A DNA stretch of 55,694 nucleotides from an uncultured Saprospiraceae bacterium (GTDB lineage: Bacteria > Bacteroidota > Bacteroidia > Chitinophagales > Saprospiraceae), in assembly GCA_937981555.1 (NCBI GenBank), contig CALJOK010000065.1, positions 1 through 55,694 on the forward strand. The letters run 5' to 3'. Both the position numbers and the translations under genes were made by a program. Below the pieces are notes generated by a model. It was not told where the DNA came from. It saw only the letters and a list, made by a program, of their open reading frames with translations, and did no database searches. The stretch's first letter is position 1, and each line of letters opens with the position of its first letter. This document shows, one piece after another, positions 7,048 to 16,302 of this stretch.

Positions 7048-10000
7048 ATGAACAAAAAGACTTTTACACTAAGAAAAAAGATTGACTTGGTTACCTCACT
7101 TTGGGTAATGGTTTTGACCTTTATATTTAGTATAGGAACAACTCAGGCTCAATCGATCACTTGTAATAGTTTAGTTAATATTTCCCTTGATGAAAGTTGT
7201 CAGGCGACCGTTGAAGCAGATCAAATCTTAGAAGGGACTTATAATAACTATAATATTTTCACAGTTACTTTTACCAATTCTGGTTTGCCTGTTATTTTAA
7301 ATTCTAACCATATTGGTCAGACCTTAAGTGTGACTGTAACTAGTCCGACTAACTCATGCTCAGGATTAATTTTAGTAGAAGATAAATTACCTCCGATCAT
7401 TTCTTGTCAAGATGTAATTATACCGTGTAACGGTTCTTTGCCTGGACCGATTACTGCATTCGATGCTTGCGGATCAGCGACCGTAACTTTTCAAGATCAA
7501 GTACAAGACAATCAATGTAATGGATCATATCAAACGATCATTACTCGAACCCACACCGCTGTTGACGGTAGTGGGAACTCTGCTTCTTGTGTACAAACTA
7601 TTTCTATAGAACGAGGAACGTTAGCAGATGTAGGTTATCCTGCGAATATAGAAATTGATTGTCAAGATAGTTCAGATCCAGTATTTACAGGTACGCCAAC
7701 AGGTACGACTTGTTTTAATTTGGATTATACTTATCAAGATCAGATCATTGCGATTTGTGAAGGAAGTAATAAAATATTAAGAGAGTGGACAGTTTCAGAT
7801 TGGTGTGCCAATGCAATTGAGACGCATACTCAAATCATAAAATTATTGGATACCACCGGCCCAACGATTCAGCAGTTAAACGATATTTCAGTTGGAACAA
7901 ATTCCAATACTTGTGCTGCCAATGTTAATTTGCCAGCAATCGGATTAACTGATAATTGTTCAGGAGGCAGTTTTGACGTATATATTCAGACTCCACTTGG
8001 AACCATAAATGGAAATGGAGGTTTGTTGTTAGATGCACCTTTGGGTAATCATACGATTACCTATTTTGCAACTGATGCTTGCGGAAATGAATCTTCTTAT
8101 TCGTTGACTTTAATCGTAACAGATAATATTGCTCCGATTGCAATTTGTGATATTCATACGGTTGTTGCTTTAGGATTTGATGGAACGACTACGGCAGATG
8201 CAATGACTTTTGATGATGGAAGTTGGGATAATTGTGGCATCGTAGAATATAAAGTTCGACGAATGGATAATCCAAATTGTCCTGGAAATGATGCGACTCT
8301 TTTCGCAGACAATGTTCCATTTTCATGTTGCGATATTGATGATGTGGTGATGGTTGAGTTGCAAGTAAAAGATGCAGCAGGAAATGTTAATTCATGTATG
8401 GTTGAAGTGGATGTTCAAGATAAACTTTTGCCGATCGTTACTTGCCCTGCAGATATAACCATTTATTGCGATGACGATTATGAAGATTTGACTTTGACAG
8501 GCGAAGGAACAGGAACTGATAATTGCGGAAATCCAGCAGTTACTTATAATGACATCAATGTAAATATTGGTTGCGGTGGAGCAGGAGAGGTGACGAGAGT
8601 TTGGACAGCAACTGATGCAGAAGGACAAACAGCTTCTTGCATTCAAAAAATATTTTTAGAAAATGACGAACCATTTTATATCAATCCAAATAACGATAAC
8701 GATCCAACGGACGATATCGATTGGCCAGTAGATTATACAGGGACAACTTGTGGAGCAGGATTGGAACCGAGTGATTTACCTTCTCCTTATGATCGACCAG
8801 TTTTGCATGAAGATGCTTGCGACTTTATAGCAGTTGGTTACACCGATACTAACTTAGAAATTCAAGCGCCAGGATGTGTGAAGATTTTGAGAAAATGGCA
8901 TGTAGTTGATTGGTGTCAGGCACAACCTAATACAGATCCCACCATACCTGGACCAGGTGTTTGGCACTTTACTCAAGTGATTAAAATTAATAATTCTTCT
9001 GCACCAGTAATTGATGAGTGCAATATTCCAAGTGAGATTGGAAATTATGAATCTGATTGTGGCGCTACTTTGGCGACTTTCAATATCGAAGCTTCGGACG
9101 ATTGTACAGCGGAGGCTGACTTAGAAATTACCTGGGAATTTAGTAATGGAATTTCTGGAAATGGGGCAGAAGCTTCTGGTAATTTTAACAACGGATCTTA
9201 TGCTTTGACTTTTACGGTTTCTGATGGATGTGGAAATTTCACTTCTTGCGAAAATAACTTTTTAGTAAAAGATGCTAAGAAACCAACACCAATTTGTATT
9301 CTCGGTTTAGCAACGGTAGTGATGCCAAGCTCTGGCGATGTAAAGATTTGGGCAACAGATTTTGAGTCAGGAAGTAGCTATGATAATTGTTCCGGCTACC
9401 CGAATTTGCAATTCTCTTTTTCTTCAGATGTAAATCTAGATAGCTTAGTAATTACTTGTGCGGATGTTGCAGCGAATGGAATTTTTCCAATAGAAATATG
9501 GGTAACCGATGAAGCTGGGAATCAAGATTTTTGTTCGACTTTGATTTCAGTTCAAGATCCCAATGGAACTTGTGGACAACCAACTGCTTTGTCGATATTT
9601 GGTGAAATAGAAACGGAGAATCAAGAAAAAGTTGAAGACGTAACGGTTCAATTTACCGGCACAGGTCTTCCTCCAGTATTAACTGAAATGGATGGGAATT
9701 TTATTTTCACTCCTTTGGAGCCCGGTGGAAATTATTCTGTTACTCCTGAAAAAGATATGAACTATTTGAATGGAGTAACCACATATGATTTGGTTTTGAT
9801 TTCAAAACATATTTTGGGAATTGAATTATTGGATTCTCCGTACAAAATAATTGCAGCTGATGCGAATCATTCTGAGTCGGTGACGACTTTGGATATTGTA
9901 AAATTACGAGCGTTGATTTTACATATTGATTTAATGTTGGAAAATAATACTTCGTGGAGGTTTGTAAAATCTGATTTTGCTTTTGAGAATTCAGTAAATC

Positions 10001-10815
10001 CATTTCAAACTATTTTTCCTGAAACTGCAACATTTGAAAACTTGACAGTAAGTGCACAAGCGGATTTTGTAGGAATAAAAATAGGTGATGTAAATGGTTC
10101 GGCTGCACCAAATAATTTACTTGGAACAGATACTCGAACATTTGACGGAACGCTTGTTTTTAATTTAGAAAATAAAAAAATAGCAGAAGGCGAAACGTTT
10201 AGTATTGATTTCTATGCAAAAGATTTTAATGCGATCGGTTATCAATTTGCACTTGAGTTTAAAGATTTAATTCTATTAGATGTTGAGTCAAATTTAGAAA
10301 ACTTGAACGAGACTAATTTTGGATTTACTTTAATTGAGGAAGGGATATTGACGACAAGTTGGAATCATTCAAGTGCGATAAAAGTACTAGATGATGAAGT
10401 TATGTTCTCTTTGAAATTCTTTTCAGAAAAAGAAATACAACTAAGCGAAGCATTGACTTTGACCAATCGATATACGACTGCAGAAGCATATTCTGATAAT
10501 TCAGAATTATTGGAAGTGAAATTAAATTATACTGGAGGAACAGTTAATGCCAGCGCATTTGTCTTGTATCAAAACACGCCAAACCCTTTTAAAAATGAAA
10601 CGGCAATTGGATTTAATTTACCAGAAGCAAGTTCAGTCAAGTTGAAAATATTTGATGCAACAGGACGAGTGTTAAAATTAATAGAAGGAGACTTTACAAA
10701 AGGTTACCACGAAGTCAATATCAAAAATAACGAATTGGACGGAACTGGAATTTTATATTATCAAATGGAAACGAACAATAATACAGCAACTAAGAAGATG
10801 ATTCTAGTTGATTAA
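7048..10815 (+). CDS. Giant secreted HYR-like repeat protein, paralog of the gene at 1673
   Basis: This 1255-aa protein has the same layout as the gene at 1673. It has a signal peptide ending near TTQAQ, then Cys-rich beta-sandwich repeats to ~840 with TDNCSG and DNIAP-type signatures. A carboxypeptidase-regulatory-like domain (~850-905), a dockerin-like segment (~936), a cohesin-like domain (~1030-1155) and a type A T9SS sorting domain (YQNTPNPF onward, ~1175-1255) follow. Its dockerin-like loop reads DANHSESVTTLD, so the usual Gly is replaced by Glu and Ca binding may be weaker than in the paralog. It is expected on the cell surface after T9SS export. The pair is best explained by tandem duplication with divergence. 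Confidence 0.85.
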   Translation: MNKKTFTLRKKIDLVTSLWVMVLTFIFSIGTTQAQSITCNSLVNISLDESCQATVEADQILEGTYNNYNIFTVTFTNSGLPVILNSNHIGQTLSVTVTSPTNSCSGLILVEDKLPPIISCQDVIIPCNGSLPGPITAFDACGSATVTFQDQVQDNQCNGSYQTIITRTHTAVDGSGNSASCVQTISIERGTLADVGYPANIEIDCQDSSDPVFTGTPTGTTCFNLDYTYQDQIIAICEGSNKILREWTVSDWCANAIETHTQIIKLLDTTGPTIQQLNDISVGTNSNTCAANVNLPAIGLTDNCSGGSFDVYIQTPLGTINGNGGLLLDAPLGNHTITYFATDACGNESSYSLTLIVTDNIAPIAICDIHTVVALGFDGTTTADAMTFDDGSWDNCGIVEYKVRRMDNPNCPGNDATLFADNVPFSCCDIDDVVMVELQVKDAAGNVNSCMVEVDVQDKLLPIVTCPADITIYCDDDYEDLTLTGEGTGTDNCGNPAVTYNDINVNIGCGGAGEVTRVWTATDAEGQTASCIQKIFLENDEPFYINPNNDNDPTDDIDWPVDYTGTTCGAGLEPSDLPSPYDRPVLHEDACDFIAVGYTDTNLEIQAPGCVKILRKWHVVDWCQAQPNTDPTIPGPGVWHFTQVIKINNSSAPVIDECNIPSEIGNYESDCGATLATFNIEASDDCTAEADLEITWEFSNGISGNGAEASGNFNNGSYALTFTVSDGCGNFTSCENNFLVKDAKKPTPICILGLATVVMPSSGDVKIWATDFESGSSYDNCSGYPNLQFSFSSDVNLDSLVITCADVAANGIFPIEIWVTDEAGNQDFCSTLISVQDPNGTCGQPTALSIFGEIETENQEKVEDVTVQFTGTGLPPVLTEMDGNFIFTPLEPGGNYSVTPEKDMNYLNGVTTYDLVLISKHILGIELLDSPYKIIAADANHSESVTTLDIVKLRALILHIDLMLENNTSWRFVKSDFAFENSVNPFQTIFPETATFENLTVSAQADFVGIKIGDVNGSAAPNNLLGTDTRTFDGTLVFNLENKKIAEGETFSIDFYAKDFNAIGYQFALEFKDLILLDVESNLENLNETNFGFTLIEEGILTTSWNHSSAIKVLDDEVMFSLKFFSEKEIQLSEALTLTNRYTTAEAYSDNSELLEVKLNYTGGTVNASAFVLYQNTPNPFKNETAIGFNLPEASSVKLKIFDATGRVLKLIEGDFTKGYHEVNIKNNELDGTGILYYQMETNNNTATKKMILVD

Positions 10816-10840
10816 AATACAAATTATTTTTCCCTATAAA

Positions 10841-10868
10841 GTAACCTGCTTTACGGCAGGTTACTTTC
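10841..10868 (+). terminator. Hairpin after giant gene 2
   Basis: GTAACCTGC pairs perfectly with GCAGGTTAC across a 6-base loop and is followed by a short T tract, 25 bases past the stop codon. Confidence 0.7.
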
Positions 10869-10947
10869 CCCTTCAAAGAAAAATAATAAAGACTTTAGAT
10901 GTTTTTAATGATTAGGTGCTAGAGCCGGTTTAAGAATGCTTTAAGAT

Positions 10948-11001
10948 CGGTTTTTGGGATATCCTCTCCGCAGATTTATTTTTGCGGGGAGGTTCTTTTT
11001 T
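10948..11001 (+). terminator. CGGTTTTTGGGAT motif plus terminator after giant gene 2
   Basis: CGGTTTTTGGGAT (10948-10960) is followed at once by CCTCTCCGCA / TGCGGGGAGG (10963-10992) and a T-rich tail. This is the tenth and only isolated copy of the motif-plus-hairpin arrangement. Confidence 0.8.
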
Positions 11002-11009
11002 TTGGAAAG

Positions 11010-12554
11010 TTATTTTTGAATAATCACCTTCTCCGACTTTATCAATATCCCTCTTTGAAAATATTGTAAAAAATAAATCCCAGAAGCATATTTTTCTAAA
11101 CTAACTAGAAAGGTTATATCATTTTTATCGGCATCGAACTCTTGTACGACTCTTCCTTGCAAATCTATTAACCTAAAAACCCCATCTTTTGATTGATTCG
11201 TATTTTTAAAATAGATATTAAGCATATCTGAAGTTGGATTCGGATATGTTTTTATAAATGGTTGGTCGACTAAAATATTAAGAGTAGCATCAGGAAGATG
11301 ACAATCTGGGACAAGGCAGCCATGTTCATCTACTTTGACTAACCAACCTGATTGTCCTATACTTAATTGTCCAAAATCATTGATTTGACCTGACATAATA
11401 AAACCGCCATCAGGAGTTTGTCGTAGGTCATATAATTCATGAGTTCCAATCACATTTTCTACTATGTGAAATTTTCGTTCCCATAGTCTCTCACCATCAG
11501 GAGATACTTTTACTAAGTATCCATCTTCTACTGCAGGCCATTCCGAATCAACATTTATACCCGAAGCTACATAACCATCACCTACGTCAAGAATCTGGAA
11601 AAACCGAGTACGATCTAAAATACCTGTATCTAATGAACTATAATCTACCTCCCATTCTACATTTTGATTTTCATCTAACTTAAATAAATACAAATCAAAA
11701 TATAAATAATTAGTTGAAGGATTTACATAATGTTCTTGCCCTATTCCTGATGCGACTACTAAGCCATTGTCACTTGTTTTTACCATGGCTCGAGCACCTT
11801 GTTGTTGCATGTTGGCTGGAGATTGATATTCCCAAATAATATTTCCAAGAGTATCTACTTTAAAAATATGTGTTAATGATGTGAAATCATAAGTAGTTGT
11901 ATGTAAGTTGCTATTCCATGTTCCTATTATAAATCCGTCTCCATCTTTAATTAAAGATTCAGGAACTTCTCTCAAGTTATTTAAATAAACTTTAGAGAGT
12001 TTTTTATTACCATATTTATCAAGAATAAGTAGTTCAGGATTTGAAGCAAGAGTAGAGTCAACAGTCCGGTTAATCAGTACAAAATCATCGTTTTCATTTA
12101 TTATCATATCTTTAAATAAATAGAAGAAATTTTGATCTAAAGTAGGACTTAGGAATTCACTCGTGAAAATAGTATCCCCCATTTGATTATACTTTATCAA
12201 AATACATTTCATCCCAATAGAATCAATCGAGTAACCTGCTGCAGCTATATTACCATCAGAAGTGGGTTGTAGCACCCCTCTCCAGATTTCATAAGACTTC
12301 ACAGGACTAGATAATTTTTTATTTGATAATATATTTCCTTCAAAATCATATTTTATAAATCCATTGCCAATCGAACTTGGATCAATAGAGTCACCAAAAA
12401 TTCCCATAGCATAAATGCAACTATCAGTAACATAAATACTAGAAATCACAGAAGCTGGCGATTCATTTTGAAATATTTTACTGAATGTTAATTGAGCAAA
12501 GGTTAGAGTAATACAAAGACAATGAATTAATATAGTTACAATTATTTTTTTCAT
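11010..12554 (-). CDS. Secreted propeller-like T9SS cargo protein
   Basis: This 514-aa protein has a signal peptide (MKKIIVTILIHCLCITLTFA) followed by about 400 residues of repeating beta motifs of the type DGG-F-xx-G (for example TSDNGLVVASG and TPDGGFIMSG). These suggest a beta-propeller built from delta-60/SBBP-like repeats. The C-terminal ~85 residues (KTYPNPTSDMLNIYF onward) are a type A T9SS sorting domain, so the product should be exported and anchored or released at the surface. No catalytic motif is visible. It starts 13-14 bases after a strong intergenic hairpin and follows the metalloprotease fragment on the same strand, possibly in one operon. Confidence 0.75.
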   Translation of the reverse strand: MKKIIVTILIHCLCITLTFAQLTFSKIFQNESPASVISSIYVTDSCIYAMGIFGDSIDPSSIGNGFIKYDFEGNILSNKKLSSPVKSYEIWRGVLQPTSDGNIAAAGYSIDSIGMKCILIKYNQMGDTIFTSEFLSPTLDQNFFYLFKDMIINENDDFVLINRTVDSTLASNPELLILDKYGNKKLSKVYLNNLREVPESLIKDGDGFIIGTWNSNLHTTTYDFTSLTHIFKVDTLGNIIWEYQSPANMQQQGARAMVKTSDNGLVVASGIGQEHYVNPSTNYLYFDLYLFKLDENQNVEWEVDYSSLDTGILDRTRFFQILDVGDGYVASGINVDSEWPAVEDGYLVKVSPDGERLWERKFHIVENVIGTHELYDLRQTPDGGFIMSGQINDFGQLSIGQSGWLVKVDEHGCLVPDCHLPDATLNILVDQPFIKTYPNPTSDMLNIYFKNTNQSKDGVFRLIDLQGRVVQEFDADKNDITFLVSLEKYASGIYFLQYFQRGILIKSEKVIIQK

Positions 12555-12568
12555 ATTAGAGTAATTAT

Positions 12569-12598
12569 CCCATCACTTGCTTCAAAGCAAGCGATGGG
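12569..12598 (-). other. Intergenic hairpin 14 nt before the start codon at 12554
   Basis: CCCATCACTTGCTT pairs with AAGCAAGCGATGGG with one mismatch and a 2-base loop. No T run follows on the minus strand, so it is not a classical terminator. See the finding on hairpins 12-14 nt before start codons. Confidence 0.6.
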
Positions 12599-12606
12599 GA
12601 TTAATT

Positions 12607-13122
12607 TTATTTCAGTACTATTAACCGTTTAGTTGTCTCTATTTTTCCGTCAATTTCTAAACTGTAAAAATAAACACCATAAGGAATTAAGTTTGTCGTC
12701 CAATCAATCTGATTTGAGTTAGGCATTAATTCAATCTGATGAACTAACTGCCCATTTATATCTCGAACTAAGATAACTCCTTTTTTCATTTCTTTTGGTA
12801 AAGAAAAATGGAAGGTTACTTGGTCCGAAGCTGGATTAGGAACTGCTATTAATTCTGTTTGATAAATATTTGCTGGATTATCAGAAGAAATAGATATAGC
12901 AAATTCATTTGCTTGAGATGGAATAATGGTAAAAGGGTCTTCGAAATCCATTTCATAATAAAAATCCAACCAGCTTTGAGCTTTAGTTGTCACAAAATTA
13001 GGTTGCTCTTCGGCAAGGACTTTTAAATTATCTACTTCGGTAGAATGCAGGTTATCAAATTCTCGTTCTTCACTTATTAAGATTTGCTGTAAAGATTTAA
13101 TACTTAAATAATCATTATGCAA
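12607..13122 (-). pseudogene. Detached C-terminal part (T9SS sorting domain) of the metalloprotease at 13145-15877
   Basis: This reading frame has no ATG at its head; it would have to start with TTG and has no signal peptide. It is open back to 13197, into the end of the upstream gene. Its last ~80 residues (AVPNPASDQVTFHF to the end) are a type A T9SS sorting domain. Removing one 10-base unit of the tandem repeat at 13160-13188 joins it in frame to the upstream protein (SNQILSNI then PTQFNYDGIQ), giving an intact 1086-aa product. I therefore read it as the severed tail of that gene, by mutation, phase variation or sequencing error, not as a separate gene. Confidence 0.8.
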
Positions 13123-13144
13123 ATCTGTTTGAATGCCGTCATAA

Positions 13145-15877
13145 TTAAATTGGGTAGGAATATTTGATAATATTTGATAATATTTGATTGGACTTAACTA
13201 AGTCTTCTTCTTGTTGGTATTTATCAGCTATCAAATATTGAACTTCTGGAGATAAAACGTTAGTCCATAATCCCTGAATCAAAGAAAAGTCCGTTCCATT
13301 TTCATTTAACAAATGGTGGTGTACTATTTTTTTTGACGCATCATTTAACTTAAGATATAGATCAGAAACCTTTCCTATATCTTGATCTTGTGTTTGTGCT
13401 AGTTCATTTTGAAGTTCCAAATTAGCATCATCATGGATCTGGGAATAATAATTAAAAATAGTTCCATCCCATATATCATCAGTAATTTCTGGATTAGAGG
13501 GACATTCATTATCTGCTGATTGAATCTCATTTAAATTTATAATACTAACGGGTTCTTCAGAGTTTGAATTATTAGATTCAAAATTATAATGGTATTGTAT
13601 ATTAGCAGATGGAATTTGATAATTGGAAAAATCACTAGATGTATTATTAGCATTTAACGAAAATTTATTTCCACTAGCTAAATCCGGACTCCCTTGAAAA
13701 ATATTAATTCCTGCTCCAATCACATAGAAATCAAATATATTACCGCTACCTAATTCATTATTATTGCATCGATATTGTAATCCTGTTTGATTTATAAAAG
13801 AACGATTTATTCCATTTGCAATATTACCCGCAGTAAAACTGCCCATAAAGTCATTCTTATAGATTTGATTTGCATTTTCGCCGGAATCAAATACTCTAAT
13901 TCCAGCTATTTGGCTATCATCGGTATTTCCAAAAAAATGATTTTCTTCAATGGTAAATCCTGTTCCTGTATTAACTAAAATACCATATTGTACTACATCA
14001 ACTAAATTCCAAGGGTTTTCAAAATTTCCAACATAAAAATCACTCCTAGCTATTCTCGGATTATTAACTCCGTTAGTCTGTATTCCTATACGGTTTTTAG
14101 TGAATTCAGCTTCATACACACTAAATGTATTGACTGTACTAATATTTGAAGCATTAATAGCTATTTCAAATCCAGAAAACGTGCTAGAATTAATAAATGG
14201 ATCTAAGCAGGGATCATCAGTTGATTCACAAAGAATCGAAACTTTATAACTTGCATCCATAGACTCAATTGCATATCCCACTTTTCCTGGAGGAATTCCA
14301 TTATAATTTTTGGTGTTTTCAAAATCGCAACCTCTTAGTTCAATACCTCTTACCTTATCCATTCTAAATTGTCGTCTAAATCCACCTGCACGAAAATCAT
14401 TATTTACTTCAAATTTGCAATTATTAAATTGGCTCTCATTCCGAACTTCAACACCTGATACTATATTTTTATAATGGTAAAAACTAATCGCTGTTCTATT
14501 ATTCAAAAAATTAGCATCAGTTGCTAAAATGATACCTCCAGTACTATTTACTGTATTTGTATTTTTTTTGGCATATCCTACTTGTATTCCAACTTCAGCA
14601 TGTTTGATAATTGCATCATTTAATAATTCTACGACTCCTTGATTTTGGGGTGTTTGGGTAAGTTTAGTATTGCCTTCTAAACGGATGCCATCCCAAAAAT
14701 TACATTCATTTTCTATGGTTATTTCTCCGCCATCTACGATTAGCTTCCCTCCTGATCTGACTATGATTCTTCCTTCTTTGGGCATTAGTAATTTGCAGGT
14801 TAACATAACTGTTGCACCTGACTCAATAATAATATCTGAATGAACTTTTAAATTGAAGTCAATAGTTTCATCACTACTAAAAACTAAATCCTTTTCTCCT
14901 GGAATCTCACAACAAACTAATCTTCGTACACTTGATAATCCTAAGGAACGATGCATTTTTGTAATTTGGGTGGCTCTTAGATAATTTCTGCCTGCTGCTG
15001 CTGCTTCCTTAGTATCATTCATTATATTTTCAAGGCATGAAGTATCATGCCCCAAATCAAAAGAATGCCCTAGTTCATGTGCAATAGCTTTTGCACTTCG
15101 TAAAAGCCAAACTGTTTGGTCAAATGTAGGGTCTGTCAAGCCAGCGGCAAAAGTAAGATACTCATTAAGCATTTGTACATCTGAAATCCTGTTAAAGTCA
15201 GTAAAATTTGGACCTTGAGAGCAATCAATTGCTTCGGCATTAGCAGGCAAACCTAATGTAACAATTGAATCATAAGCAATACCTTCTTGACCAAAATAGA
15301 CATCTATACCATCAGGTATATTCTCATCGTCTAAGACTTGATGGATATAATCATTATATGTTGAAGATAAGGTGGAAGGACACATCCAAATACCACTCAT
15401 TTGTTTACCATTTTCAACATTCCACGCATATTCATCTTCAATCCAAAATTTACTTACTACATATTCAATTTTGGAATCAGTTATAAATGGAGAATCTGTA
15501 CAATTTGGATTACTTGGAATTACTAAATTAGCCATCCGTCTATTTACTTCATTAATTAGTCCATCAACAATATCTGCATGAATTATTGGGTCAAAATTAC
15601 CCCCACCTGCTATATTAGGATTTGTCCAAAAAATATAATTTACTTTTATTTTTAAAGTTTTTGTATCTACTGTTGGTAAGAATAAATCATTTCCAGGAGA
15701 GGCAGCACCTCCTTGAGAAATACAAAATGGAATAAATGAAGAACTTGAATTTGATGGAGATGGATTATCAGGCATTCCACATTCTCGATCATAGTATTGG
15801 TATTGTCCTCTTACAGAAGTTAATAGATTTAGAAAAATAAGACTTAAGAAAATCATTTTAAGAATTAATTTTTTCAT
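13145..15877 (-). CDS. Secreted zinc metalloprotease with right-handed beta-helix region, 3' end frameshifted
   Basis: This 910-aa protein has a signal peptide (MKKLILKMIFLSLIFLNLL). Residues ~50-320 form a metzincin-type protease domain with the zinc site HELGHSFDLGH (His267, Glu268, His271, His277) and a Met-turn-like IMND shortly after; pappalysin/M43-like is my best guess. Residues ~340-760 are repetitive beta strands of parallel beta-helix type (phrases such as GIQVGYA and NRTAISFYH). The frame ends at KYSYPI, directly inside a 10-bp tandem repeat, so the T9SS sorting domain encoded just downstream is lost. As written the product would be exported across the inner membrane but not recognised by T9SS. 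Confidence 0.8.
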   Translation of the reverse strand: MKKLILKMIFLSLIFLNLLTSVRGQYQYYDRECGMPDNPSPSNSSSSFIPFCISQGGAASPGNDLFLPTVDTKTLKIKVNYIFWTNPNIAGGGNFDPIIHADIVDGLINEVNRRMANLVIPSNPNCTDSPFITDSKIEYVVSKFWIEDEYAWNVENGKQMSGIWMCPSTLSSTYNDYIHQVLDDENIPDGIDVYFGQEGIAYDSIVTLGLPANAEAIDCSQGPNFTDFNRISDVQMLNEYLTFAAGLTDPTFDQTVWLLRSAKAIAHELGHSFDLGHDTSCLENIMNDTKEAAAAGRNYLRATQITKMHRSLGLSSVRRLVCCEIPGEKDLVFSSDETIDFNLKVHSDIIIESGATVMLTCKLLMPKEGRIIVRSGGKLIVDGGEITIENECNFWDGIRLEGNTKLTQTPQNQGVVELLNDAIIKHAEVGIQVGYAKKNTNTVNSTGGIILATDANFLNNRTAISFYHYKNIVSGVEVRNESQFNNCKFEVNNDFRAGGFRRQFRMDKVRGIELRGCDFENTKNYNGIPPGKVGYAIESMDASYKVSILCESTDDPCLDPFINSSTFSGFEIAINASNISTVNTFSVYEAEFTKNRIGIQTNGVNNPRIARSDFYVGNFENPWNLVDVVQYGILVNTGTGFTIEENHFFGNTDDSQIAGIRVFDSGENANQIYKNDFMGSFTAGNIANGINRSFINQTGLQYRCNNNELGSGNIFDFYVIGAGINIFQGSPDLASGNKFSLNANNTSSDFSNYQIPSANIQYHYNFESNNSNSEEPVSIINLNEIQSADNECPSNPEITDDIWDGTIFNYYSQIHDDANLELQNELAQTQDQDIGKVSDLYLKLNDASKKIVHHHLLNENGTDFSLIQGLWTNVLSPEVQYLIADKYQQEEDLVKSNQILSNIIKYSYPI
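13160..13188. repeat. 10-bp tandem repeat at the frameshift point
   Basis: The plus strand reads ATATTTGATA twice and then ATATTTGAT. Loss of one 10-bp unit changes the frame by one and restores a single 1086-codon gene (12607-15877 minus 10 bases is divisible by three). Confidence 0.9.
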
Positions 15878-16302
15878 AATTTTAAATTGTTAAAAGGTTT
15901 AGAAATGAGAAGCCATCTGACTTCCATGGATAAATCACAGCAGGGGCAATAGTTACAGCTATTCGCTCCTGTTTTTTGATGCCAATTATAGGCTCACTAG
16001 TCTTGAAAATAATAGATTAAGTTGTCGGAAGTTGCGGTAAGTATTATATCAGAGCGTACTTTGTACTTTGTATTTTGTTTTAGCTTTTAGTTACGGTAGT
16101 AATTAATCTTGTTGTTACGTTTGTATGATGCTAATATATGATTAAATTTTTTATTTTTTATTTTTTATTTTTTAAGATATTTCTTTGTTGAAAATTATTT
16201 TAAGGATCGTTTTGAAAAAACAAAAACCCACTCCGAATTCAATCGAAGCGAGTTTTCTATTTTTTAAATGATAACATAACAATACATTTACATTGTTGAA
16301 AA
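15878..16302. other. 425-base intergenic stretch
   Basis: This is the upstream region of the metalloprotease gene and the downstream region of the DUF2490 gene. It contains a run of about three ATTTTTT-type units (16146-16182) and the terminator-like hairpin at 16224. No ORF or recognised promoter was found. Confidence 0.4.
16224..16262 (-). terminator. Terminator-like hairpin after the DUF2490 gene
   Basis: AAAACCCACTCCGA pairs imperfectly with TCGAAGCGAGTTTT. The loop ATTCAA and the CTCCGA/TCGAAG core resemble the hairpin at 31139, so the two may belong to one family. Confidence 0.55.

Noticed and set aside
12607-13122. A separate small T9SS gene
   Set aside because: No ATG and no signal peptide, and the frame runs on upstream into the metalloprotease; a severed tail explains it better.
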